Shown here: positions 1-8,700 of the stretch, piece after piece
How positions within the stretch are numbered: the first letter of the stretch is position 1
Layout of the letters: each line of letters begins with the position of its first letter
Source: Streptomyces ferrugineus
GTDB taxonomy: Bacteria > Actinomycetota > Actinomycetes > Streptomycetales > Streptomycetaceae
Reading direction: 5' to 3'
NCBI RefSeq assembly: GCF_015160855.1
Contig: NZ_CP063373.1
Location: 8,283,001-8,347,000 of the forward strand
Length of the DNA stretch: 64,000 nt
Translations under genes and position numbers: made by a program
The notes under the pieces: generated by a model
What the model saw: only the letters and a program-made list of their open reading frames with translations
The model's database searches: none
What the model was told of the DNA's origin: nothing

Positions 1-1
1 A

Positions 2-2449
2 CCCGCAATCGAGTACACCGGGTCGGCCCTGGTGCCGGCATTCGGCTCGGGGCTGCGCGGCAGCCTGCGTGTGATGCTGGTTTGGGACCGGCCATCGTCA
101 GAGCGGCTCATGTCCTGGATTCAGCAGGATCTGAACGACGACAGCCTGCTCATCGCATACTTCGGCACGCTGCCGGTGCGTGACCGCGAAGTACTCGCGG
201 CGCAGTGCGCGGGCGGACGGCGGGCCCTCGTGGTACTGGACGACTCGGCCCTGGCCCATCTGGCCGCCTGCGGCAACCAGCGTCTGGACTCTGCCATGCG
301 CGTGCTACTCCCCTTCTCGGCGGTCAATCCGTACGTGATGGGCAAACGCGCTCCGGTGGCTGAGGAGATGTTCTACGGCCGTGACACGGAACTCGACGAG
401 GTACTGAGCACCACAGGTGAGCAGGTCGTATTCGGTGGGCGTGGCCTCGGCAAGTCGGCCCTGCTGAAGGCCGCTGGGCGCAAATACGAAGCTCAGTTGC
501 CTGGAGCGCGGCTCAGTCTGCTCATCTCCCTGGACTCGACGTTCACCGGCACAAACGCTCCGTCATCCGTCGTCTGGGACCGGATCGGCCGCCGTCTTCT
601 GGAACGTGAAGAGTTCACGCCGTCTCGTAAGGTGAAATCAGGCTCCGCGCTCACCCGCGAGCATGTCCTAGCCGACATTCAGGCGTGGCTGCGCACGGAA
701 CCGAAGCGGAGACTACTGATCATGCTCGACGAGGCGGACGGCTTCTTTGAGTCCGACTCACCCCAGTTCACCGAGACCAGGCTTCTGCGCGATCTAGGTG
801 CCGATACGGATGACCGAGTGAAGGTGTTCTTCGCGGGCCTCCACTCCGTGCAGCGCTACGCGAAGATCGCCGAGAACAGCCCGTTCGGACATCTCTCTCA
901 GAATCCCACTGTGATCGGTCCGCTGCCGCCGCAAGACGCGGTCGACCTGCTCACGAAGCCACTCCAGGCACTGGGGTACCGGTTCGAGGAACCCGCGCTG
1001 GTGCACCGCATCCTCGGCCACTGCTCGTACCAGCCGTTCCTGCTCCAGATGTTCGGACACCGTCTGGTGCAGACCATGCACGGCAAGCGGACTGGTATGG
1101 CGTCCGGTCCGCCGTACACCATCACCAGGGCCGATGTGGAGACGGTCCAGTCGGACAAAGACCTGCGGTTCAGCATCACTGAGGCTTTCCACGACACACT
1201 ACGGCTCGATCCCCGCTATAACGTGATCGCGAACGTGGTCGCGCACCATGCACACCACTACGGCTTGGACGCCCGGCTCAGCCAGGTGCAGTTGCGGGAA
1301 GAGTGCACGTACTGGTGGCACGAGGGTTTCGAAAACCTGGACACGGACCGGTTCCGCGCCTACCTGTCAGAAATGGAAGGGCTCGGCGTACTCGCGCCCG
1401 ACCCGGATCACCGGGGCTGGCACCTGCGCAGTGCCAATGCGCTCAGCATGATCGGGACTCTGGGAACGGTGGAGGCCGAACTGGCTCAGGCATCCAACCG
1501 GAAAGTGCCCGAACACTTCGACAGGTTCGAAGCGCGCCACCGCTCGCGTAACGGGCACTCGCACTCCCCTCTCACCGCCGATCAGATCGCGGACGTGCTG
1601 CCCGGACATGGCAACCAGGCACGCCTGGTCATCGGGACACCCGCGACCGGCGTCGACCGGGTTGCCGCGGCTCTCAAAGACGTCGCCCAGGCAACCGGCT
1701 GGGAAATGCCGCAGGTGACCAAACGCTTGGACTTCGATCGCCACCTCATGGATGGCGTCCCTGGCCGCAAGCGGGTCGTGGTGTCGGACCTCACGGAGAA
1801 GTGCCCCCGTGACAACGCCTGCCTGGAGACGATGGAGAGCGCAGTCAGCCGCATCCCCGACCGGGCCGGTGTCACTCGCTCCGCCGTGATCGTCGCAGGC
1901 CCCAACCAGCGGGCCTTGTGGTCGCTGGCCGCTGGCGGCGGACTCGAGGACGATGCCAAGATTGAGGTGCTCACCCTGCGGCGGTTCAGCTCAGACGGAC
2001 TGCGCGCCTGGGCCCAGGACAACGAGGCATTCACATCCGACGCCCAGATAGAGCAGCTGCGGCAGTCCACCGGAGGCTGGCCTCTCCTCGTCGACCGGCT
2101 CTCCGCTGGTCTGTTCGCCAAGCTCCCCGAAGATGAAGCACTGCGCCAAGCGGTGGCCAGTTTGGAGGACGTCGAGGGGGCGAGGGAGTTCTTGACGGAG
2201 GCCGGCCTCGTACCGCGGACGCCGCAGTGGATTGCCTACCGCGCGGTCACTGAGTTCATGACGGATGAAGGCATGAGTGCCGGTGATCTCCTGGCTGCTG
2301 TGGAAGCCGCCACGGACGGTGACCAGATCGATGCCGTGGAGGCACTCAGCGCGCTGCGGGCCCTCCAGGTCTTCGACTCAGACACAGCGGGCAGACACCG
2401 CCTTGAGAGAGTGCTGCACGCATGCTGGGCTCGGGTTCACGCAGCCTGA
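2..2449 (+). CDS. STAND/AAA-type ATPase with two ATPase modules, N-terminally cut by the window edge
   Basis: The frame is open to the first base, so the N-terminus probably lies outside; the first internal start is GTG at 32. Counting from that GTG, a good Walker A (GGRGLGKS, about residues 135-142) and Walker B (LLIMLDEAD, about 228-236) define an active P-loop module, introduced by a VNPYV...FYGRD segment usual in STAND/ORC-like ATPases. A second half (about 520-780) has the same layout, including a lid-like TGGWPLLVDRL, but its P-loop is degenerate (GTPATGVD) and should not bind ATP normally. No catalytic effector is visible; it may lie in the missing N-terminus. STAND ATPases often act as regulators or immune sensors, and the position beside a defence-type island fits that, but the role is inferred. 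Confidence 0.75.
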   Translation, partial: PAIEYTGSALVPAFGSGLRGSLRVMLVWDRPSSERLMSWIQQDLNDDSLLIAYFGTLPVRDREVLAAQCAGGRRALVVLDDSALAHLAACGNQRLDSAMRVLLPFSAVNPYVMGKRAPVAEEMFYGRDTELDEVLSTTGEQVVFGGRGLGKSALLKAAGRKYEAQLPGARLSLLISLDSTFTGTNAPSSVVWDRIGRRLLEREEFTPSRKVKSGSALTREHVLADIQAWLRTEPKRRLLIMLDEADGFFESDSPQFTETRLLRDLGADTDDRVKVFFAGLHSVQRYAKIAENSPFGHLSQNPTVIGPLPPQDAVDLLTKPLQALGYRFEEPALVHRILGHCSYQPFLLQMFGHRLVQTMHGKRTGMASGPPYTITRADVETVQSDKDLRFSITEAFHDTLRLDPRYNVIANVVAHHAHHYGLDARLSQVQLREECTYWWHEGFENLDTDRFRAYLSEMEGLGVLAPDPDHRGWHLRSANALSMIGTLGTVEAELAQASNRKVPEHFDRFEARHRSRNGHSHSPLTADQIADVLPGHGNQARLVIGTPATGVDRVAAALKDVAQATGWEMPQVTKRLDFDRHLMDGVPGRKRVVVSDLTEKCPRDNACLETMESAVSRIPDRAGVTRSAVIVAGPNQRALWSLAAGGGLEDDAKIEVLTLRRFSSDGLRAWAQDNEAFTSDAQIEQLRQSTGGWPLLVDRLSAGLFAKLPEDEALRQAVASLEDVEGAREFLTEAGLVPRTPQWIAYRAVTEFMTDEGMSAGDLLAAVEAATDGDQIDAVEALSALRALQVFDSDTAGRHRLERVLHACWARVHAA

Positions 2450-2463
2450 CTACTGGGAGTGAA

Positions 2464-2505
2464 GTGCTACTGCGCACCGCGAACAGGCGGGGTGCGCAGT
2501 AGCAC
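2464..2505. terminator. Perfect 15-bp inverted repeat after the ATPase gene
   Basis: GTGCTACTGCGCACC (2464-2478) is exactly complementary to 2491-2505 with a 12-nt loop, 14 bp after the ATPase stop. There is no U-tract, which is usual for Streptomyces terminators. It most likely ends the ATPase transcript. Confidence 0.7.
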
Positions 2506-2664
2506 CGAGGTGACGTTCATCCACAACGGAAACTGAGCCCCTTCGCCTGATGCAGTGGAATAACACCCAGCCGGTGCCCGCAGGGCACACCGAGTCCAGC
2601 ACTCGAACAGAAAAGTAAAAAATCCGGGCATTTCTTTCTAGCGGGCTATTTGCGGGACGGCGGG

Positions 2665-2763
2665 CCTGACAAGGCATCAGATAGGCTCCTGACCTGGGGA
2701 AACGCCTGGGAGTCCAACGTCCTCCGGAGCCGTGTGCGCAGGTTCGAATCCTGCCGGGGGCAC
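2665..2763 (+). repeat. tRNA-3'-end att-like repeat, copy 1
   Basis: Bases 2721-2763 carry a T-arm (GCAGG-TTCGAAT-CCTGC), a GGGGGCA acceptor strand and a variable-arm-like CCTCCGGAG. They match 9948-9990 at 42 of 43 positions. Weaker similarity continues upstream to 2665. The matching 5' acceptor strand (GCCCCCG) is absent from at least the preceding 100 bases, so this is not an intact tRNA gene. It is best read as an attachment-site scar left by integration into a tRNA 3' end, with the intact tRNA probably upstream of the window. Confidence 0.65.
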
Positions 2764-2814
2764 TCGCCGAGGATCAGCAAGAATCAAGCGCTGACTAGGG
2801 CGGATGCCGACATG

Positions 2815-2851
2815 AAAGAGCGGGAGACAGTCTCACTGTCTCCCGCTCTTT
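2815..2851. terminator. Perfect 17-bp hairpin downstream of the tRNA-like repeat
   Basis: AAAGAGCGGGAGACAGT (2815-2831) pairs perfectly with 2835-2851 around a 3-nt loop, ending in a T-rich run. The symmetry allows termination in either direction. It lies about 50 bp after the tRNA-like 3' end, as a tRNA terminator would. Confidence 0.8.
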
Positions 2852-2869
2852 CTCGTTGCTGATCACGGT

Positions 2870-3274
2870 TCACGCGTGAGTAGCGTGTGAGGCCAACGGT
2901 CCGTGAACGCGCCACGCGCTCACTTCGGCCAGAGGGCGGCAGACAGTACCTCGTGAGTTTGCACGACCGAAAGCGCGGGCACGCCGGCGGCTAGGCTTTG
3001 CGGCGGGCCCAACTTCAAGGGGGGTTGATGACGGGATCATTTCCGACGGCAGTACCTCGGCGTTCTCATCTGCCTCGACCCGCTCCCGTAGCTTCTCTGA
3101 GATGACCAAGTAGGTTCCGCGCGGACTGGCCTCCGACACTCCGACTCCTCTCACTGCCTCCACTGCCCGCTGCCAAGAGTGCCACGAGGTGCGCAGGGCA
3201 ACGCCGGACAGATCGTGTCCCAGCTGTCCGACTGTCCCAAGACTGGGCCTGACCTGCACGAATGAGCCGGACAC
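2870..3274 (-). CDS. Possible small protein of unknown function
   Basis: An open frame of 134 codons from a GTG start. The first 80 or so codons look coding, with a helix-turn-helix-like stretch followed by PRGTYLVIS, a pattern seen at the end of winged-helix domains of the GntR kind. The rest is arginine- and serine-rich and may be read-through of a decayed gene. Nothing else in this roughly 590-bp gap looks coding. It may be a regulatory remnant of the mobile element; I do not recognise the family. Confidence 0.3.
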   Translation of the reverse strand: MSGSFVQVRPSLGTVGQLGHDLSGVALRTSWHSWQRAVEAVRGVGVSEASPRGTYLVISEKLRERVEADENAEVLPSEMIPSSTPLEVGPAAKPSRRRARAFGRANSRGTVCRPLAEVSAWRVHGPLASHATHA

Positions 3275-3352
3275 TTAGATAGTTGACTGTCCCACGTGTC
3301 CTACCGCATGCACCCCTGCCACGTCCGATGCAGTCGCCGACTGAGGTCGAAC

Positions 3353-4222
3353 TTAGTTGCCGTTACCAACGGCACACTCGTACCCGGACACACACAGAGA
3401 CCGGGCAGCCACACTGAAATTCTGATAGGAACCAGACCAAGAAAACGTTGGCCCCGTCATCTTAATTACATAAATCTTCCCATCCGGGCCGCGAGACGCG
3501 CGCATAATTACGCGCCGCACCCCGTCAGGTACAGCCTCGAAGTAATACTCCAGCTCAGCGGGATCACTTGGATTCTCGCCAATCCTTCCCGACCGGATAA
3601 TGCGGTAACCAGGCTCTTTCGAGGCGACCTTTTCCGCTGACCTAATTTCCCCCAATGGAGTTTCGCCTGCCATAGCCACCACTCGTATCTCAAGTTTTCG
3701 CCCTTTGGATTTCTCGATGTAGGTGGCGTACCCCGCATCCACATCTCGATCGAATGCGCGAGGGATGTAGAGTGAAAATCCGCCGGGATCCGTCACCCAT
3801 TTGTAATCCGACTTCCTCGCGCCAGTCTCGCCTAGCGCCCATTCTGAAGGTTGATATGGGCTCGGTGTGGACGAAGAAGTCGCTCCAAGAGTCACAACCG
3901 TTCCTAGTAATCCAACCAGGAGAGCTCCAGCACCAGCCGCCATCAAATTGCGACGCGCGAAACTCTTGACGGGACCACCCAATACGCCTGCCGTGGAAGG
4001 CTCCTGAGATTTGAGCGACGAGTATTTACCCTTCTTGGACGATACTTCACTCAAAGATTGCCCAGGGAGAGTGATACCCAGAATCGCGGCTACACATCGA
4101 CGCACAACGCCATATTCACCTCGCGTGGTACGACGCCCAACTGAGACATCAGTCAGAGTCTGACGGCCGAGGCCTAGCGTCGCAGCAAGCACACGCCGTG
4201 TCACATTCGCGCGGGCCATCAC
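3353..4222 (-). CDS. Single-pass membrane protein with kinase-type extracellular-like domain
   Basis: 289 residues. The N-terminal 60 are basic with a helix-turn-helix flavour (GRQTLTDVSVGRRTTRGEYG), a transmembrane helix follows at about 93-113, and the C-terminal 150 contain WVTDPGGFSLYIPRAF and later YYFEAVPDG. That last pattern is familiar from the outer domains of Streptomyces serine/threonine kinases, but no kinase domain is present. The start overlaps the stop of the upstream gene (ATGA), so the two are co-transcribed. The DNA is clearly lower in GC than the rest of the window, which points to foreign origin. Function unknown. Confidence 0.7.
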   Translation of the reverse strand: MMARANVTRRVLAATLGLGRQTLTDVSVGRRTTRGEYGVVRRCVAAILGITLPGQSLSEVSSKKGKYSSLKSQEPSTAGVLGGPVKSFARRNLMAAGAGALLVGLLGTVVTLGATSSSTPSPYQPSEWALGETGARKSDYKWVTDPGGFSLYIPRAFDRDVDAGYATYIEKSKGRKLEIRVVAMAGETPLGEIRSAEKVASKEPGYRIIRSGRIGENPSDPAELEYYFEAVPDGVRRVIMRASRGPDGKIYVIKMTGPTFSWSGSYQNFSVAARSLCVSGYECAVGNGN

Positions 4223-4785
4223 GCAGCCCCCTCCTGCCCCACACCAGATGGAGCATGAGACTGTGTTACCGCGCTCGAATTCTGCGGTTGAGTGGAATCG
4301 TTTGGTGGCGAACCAACCCCCTGTCCCACACCCGTAACCGCATCATTAATCGTCTGCACTCGCCCAAGCTGGGTCAACAATGCAGGAGCCGAGATTCCTA
4401 CAGCGATTGCCGCATAAGCACCCGAAATTTGGCCTGACATCCCAAACAGAGCAGCCCCCGCCGCACCCAGGACCATATGGAATATGGCCGCCGTGATATC
4501 TGCCACTGGATCAAGGAACTCTCGCAGGCTCGGCGGCGGCTGCGCATCCTCTACAGTTTCTGCTCTTTGATGCTCGCGCCGTGCCGCCTGCCACGCCATG
4601 GTCTGGTTGTAGACGTCGACCAACCCGCGTAGCGATCCACCTGCGGCTCCGAGCGCGAACAGCGTTGCCGTACCCACTACCCCCTCCAATGCCTCCACGG
4701 CCCCCTCCCCGAGCCCCACACGACAACTCTGCACGAGTTCATGGCGAACGGCAGCCCGCTTGGCGTAGAGATCTCCAAACGTCAC
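4219..4785 (-). CDS. Membrane protein of unknown function, possibly 5'-truncated by the IS
   Basis: 188 residues from the GTG at 4785, the best start left of the insertion sequence; the frame also runs on into the IS. Hydrophobic segments at about 35-50, 97-117 and 122-140 suggest two or three membrane passes, separated by a charged, proline-containing middle and followed by a Gln/Ser-rich tail. It overlaps the next gene by 4 bp. Only about 30 bp separate the start from the IS end and no ribosome-binding site is obvious, so the original N-terminus or promoter may have been lost. I do not recognise the family. Confidence 0.5.
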   Translation of the reverse strand: MTFGDLYAKRAAVRHELVQSCRVGLGEGAVEALEGVVGTATLFALGAAGGSLRGLVDVYNQTMAWQAARREHQRAETVEDAQPPPSLREFLDPVADITAAIFHMVLGAAGAALFGMSGQISGAYAAIAVGISAPALLTQLGRVQTINDAVTGVGQGVGSPPNDSTQPQNSSAVTQSHAPSGVGQEGAA

Positions 4786-4817
4786 TCGGGGTCCGGACGC
4801 CCCGCTGCAACATCTAG

Positions 4818-5652
4818 AGGTTGTCCCGTATGAGGCGTGAGTTATCCGGTGAGGGCCAGGTTGTGGAGCCGGGCGATGCCCAGCATGGCCTGATGAACAC
4901 CGTTGCCCTTGAGCCGACAGTCCCGCAGGATCTTCCAGTTCTTCACCGCGCCAGGGCGTGTTCCACCCGGGCCCGCGCCCTGCGGTGGACGGCATTCTCC
5001 GCTTCCTGGTGTGGGCTGAGGCGTGTCTGACCTCGTCGTTTGCGGTGCGGGACGAGCAGGCCGGTGCCTTGGTACCCGCCGTCGGCGATGGTCGGTGCGC
5101 CGCGGCAGGCCCGGTCGACGCCGGACTCGGTGAATGCCCGGCAGTCGTTGCGGCTGCCGGGCAGCGGAAGGCCGATCGCCACGACCAGACGGCTGTTGGC
5201 GTCGATAACGACCTGCAGGTTCGTCGAGTAGCGGTAGTTCTTGCTGGAGGCGGCGATGCTGCGGTCGCGGGTGGGCACGAGGGTGCCGTCGACGATGTAG
5301 ACGGTGTCTTTGCGCGGCCGACGGGCCGGCGAGATGGCCAGCAGGGGCGCCAGGTGATCGAGGATGCGGTCGGCCGCAGACTTCGAGACCCCGAACAGCG
5401 GCGCCACTTGCCGCAATGTGAGGTTCGTGCGCCAGTACGTCGCCACCAGCAACACGCGGTTCTCCAGCGGCAGCCGCCAGGGACGGCCGCGCTGAACATC
5501 ACCACCGCGACGCCGCACCAGAGCCACCAGCCTGGTGAACTGCGACTCGGTCAGTCCGGAGAACGGCTCAATCCACTTCGGATCATCCGCTGAGATCACC
5601 CCACCCATGCTCAGCCAACGCACCAACTGCCCCACCAGTTACGGGACAACCT
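4818..5652 (-). mobile_element. IS5-family insertion sequence, 835 bp
   Basis: The ends are perfect 13-bp inverted repeats, AGGTTGTCCCGTA at 4818-4830 and its complement at 5640-5652. Both are flanked by CTAG (4814-4817 and 5653-5656), a 4-bp target duplication of the YTAR kind used by the IS5 group. One transposase gene fills the element. The clean ends and intact duplication indicate a fairly recent insertion between the membrane-protein operon and the helicase-nuclease gene. Confidence 0.9.
4842..5635 (-). pseudogene. IS5-type DDE transposase, frameshifted near the C-terminus
   Basis: The frame starting at 5635 has an N-terminal helix-turn-helix (LTLRQVAPLFGVSKSAADRI) and a DDE domain: first Asp in YIVDGTLVP, second in TIADGGYQG, Glu in RARVEHALAR. 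It hits a stop at 4943-4945. The conserved ending (KNWKILRDCRL onward) continues in the -1 frame to a TAA at 4842-4844. Re-reading one base at CGG-TGA would join the frames. This is either an inactivating 1-bp deletion or programmed -1 frameshifting, known in some IS5 groups; no classic slippery run is seen, so inactivation is more likely. Confidence 0.8.
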
Positions 5653-5719
5653 CTAGCGGCGCGCTGGGGTACCGTGCCGCGTCCCCCGTCCGGCAAGACC
5701 GTGGGGGCGGAGATCGAGC

Positions 5720-8700
5720 TCAGCGGCGACGCCCCGAGCCGAAGCGCACCGGTGCTTCCCACGCCCGGGTACCCTGCCGCGCCGGGCACGCCCGGTTGAA
5801 ACACCTCCAGTGCCAGGAGCCGTCGCCTCGACGCCGTAGGTCCACGTCGTCTCCCTTGCACGCACCGCATCGCGGCGGCCTCGCGAAGTCCTCCGCGTGT
5901 TCGTGAGTGAGGATCTTGCGGGCGAAGTGGCCGCCCTTGATGGTCAGCATCACCTCGCGGGAACGGCTCTGCGAGAGGGAGTTGAGGCTCCCCAGCAGAA
6001 CCGTGTGCTCGTCGATGACGACGATCTTCTGGTGCATGACGTTGACGGAGACGACGGTGGGGACCACGGTCCGCAGTTGCCTGACCAGGTGTGCCTGCTT
6101 CTTCTGGCCGGTGTCGTAGGGGTCGCGGACGAAGACCGTCACGCGCACTCCACGGCGTACCGCGTCCTCCAGTACCGGGAGGATGCCGAGTAGGCGTTTC
6201 GCGGTCCAGGGGGACCAGATCCACAGGGAGGTGCGGGCCTCGGCCAGGCGGTCGGCGAACGTCTCGTAGAAGGAGATCTCGTCGTGAACGTCGGTGACTT
6301 CCACGTGGCGTGAGAGTACGTCCGCGAGGCGGGTGCTGAACGGGCCGAGAGGGATATCGGGCTGCCCACCGGGGGCAACGAGCTGACTCGCCGGGACCCA
6401 CTTGGCGCGCCGGTCGTGGATCAGCGCGGCGAGCTTGCCCATGGCCGTCTGCTCGCCCGCGGCGAGGATGCGGCTGCGGCTTCCAAGGACGTACAGCCTG
6501 GTCTGTACGCGGGTGACGGCGACGTTGAAGAGGCGTACACCGTTGCGGGCCCAGGTCGTCGCCTCGGGGACCCGAGTTGCCTGGGACATCCAGAGACCGT
6601 CGCCGTAGTCGTCCTCTACCGTGTCGAAGACGACCACCGGGAACTCACGGCCCTGGAAGCGGTGTGCCGTCCCAACTTCGGCGACCTGGCCATCTGTCGA
6701 CTCGTTGTCGCGGAGTGCCTCCAGAGTGGCTTCCGCCTGTACCGGGTAGGGCGTGACGACTCCGGCCGCCTCGCCGTCCTCGCGGTGGAGGTCGACCAGT
6801 GCCCGCGCCAGCAGGGCGCCGGCCGGCCACCATCCCTTGCGGCGACCCGTGCGGTGGGCCTGGGCCAGGCTCTGGAGTCCGTCGGTATCGATGATCACGA
6901 TTTCGGCGTCGTCGGGTGCGCGCCGCGCGGCACGTTGTTCGACGCCGGGGCCGGGTTTCAGCACGCCGTCGTACGCGAGGGCGTTCGCGAGGCTCATGAC
7001 GTCGTGGCCGAAGCGGTGCTGGATGTCCAGGACGACACAGCCGGGGTGGCTGACGGCAGCTGCGGGTGACTCGATGCCGAAGTGTTCGTAGACCTCGCGC
7101 AGGATCCAGCGGGCGACATCAGGCCTTTTCCTGGCGTCGAGTTTCGGCAGGACAGGGCCGAGCTGCATGAAGTCTCCGAGCAGAACGGCCGTGGTCTTCG
7201 CCTTGCCCACGGCCAGGAGGACTTCGGGCAGGGTCGCGGCTCCGGCCTCGTCGACCAGGACGACGTCGTACTCACCCTCGAACACGGCTCTGGTGGTTCG
7301 GAAGCGGGCGAGCGTGGTGGCCACGAGCTTCGCGCCGCGGATGATCTCGCCCTGGGCGTCGCGGGCGAGTTTGTCGTACTCCTCCTGGAGTTCGCGGTGG
7401 CGGCGTTCCAGAGCAGGACGGCTCTCCTGGTCCGCGACGACTTGAGGCTTGAGGGCTGTCGCCAGAGCATGGCGCCTGGGATGGCCGAGGTGGTCGGCCT
7501 CCGCAACGCGAGCCTCTGCCGCTTGCGAGAGGCCGAGTTCCCTGGCAAGGGTATCCAGGCGGGCGGCGGTGGTCCTGTGGGTTCGCCGGGCCTGGTCCAG
7601 GTCGTTCTCCACCGTGCGCAGGGTCGTCTGCCGGAGCGTGATCTCCTGCTTGCCGAACAGGATCCGCGCGCGCAACTCCGCCAGTCGTCCTGTGATGCCT
7701 CCCTCCTGGCGGGCGAGGACGGAACGGGCATCCGCCGCCTTCTTCTCGGCCTCCCGGGCCTGGGTTCGTACCGTCTCCAGTCTGACCCGCGCCGTTTCCC
7801 TGTCCCGCCTGGCCCGGCGCTTCGCGAAGCCCTTCAGCTGCTCGAGTCCGTCCAGAAGCTCCTGAGCCGCTGCACGATCGCTGTCAGCCAGGAGGGCCTT
7901 CGCCTCCAGGTCGGTGACCACCGACCGGAGTCGGGCGAGGTGTGCCTCGTGCTCGTCGTGGGACTTCCAGTCGGCTTGGGCCTGTTCCGTCGCCTTCACT
8001 GCTTCGACCGCGGACCGGTACGCCTCTTCCAGTCGGGTGACCGTATCTCCTTCCGCCTGAGAGTCGCGGTGCGCCTTGTCGCGCGCCCTCTTCAGGGCCC
8101 CGGATGTACGGGCGGGATCGTCCAGCCTCGTGCGGTCTGCCGCGTACGCTACTGGATCGAAGTCGGTCAGGCTCCGCTCCAGCTCCTCCAACTGACGTGC
8201 CCGCTCCCGGCCTTCGACCAATTGCGCGGCGACCGCGCGGCGCCGTGCATCGGCTTCGGCCAGCCGTTCACGCACCATCAGGGTGAGACAGACACTCGCG
8301 TCCTCTGCGACCTCTCGTAGGTGGGGCGGTCCCACTCGGACGATCTCCCCGTCTGCGTGCCGCCGCTGCTTCACTACGCCCCACAGGGCGTTGTCCACGG
8401 CGATGTTGGTGGCCGAGGCCAGCAGAACCCGTTTGCCCCGCGCGATCAGGTCACCGATGGCCCGCTTGAGGACCGTGGTCTTGCCGGTGCCCGGCGGGCC
8501 CCAGACCAGCCACAGGCCCTCACCCGTGCACGCGCGATACGCGTGCTCCTGGGCCGGCAGGAGCACGCCCTGCGGCGGCGGGGTCGGTGCGAGCCGACCC
8601 GTGCCCGCCTCGCCGCGGGCCATGAGGTGGGCCAGCGGGGCGTCGGTGAGCGCGGCCATGCCCTCCCGTAGCGCTTTGACGAGGAAGCCGGTGGGCTGCG

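Noticed and set aside
2665..2763. Functional tRNA gene
   Set aside because: A T-arm and acceptor 3' strand are present but the complementary 5' acceptor and a normal D-arm are missing; the same holds for 9892-9990.
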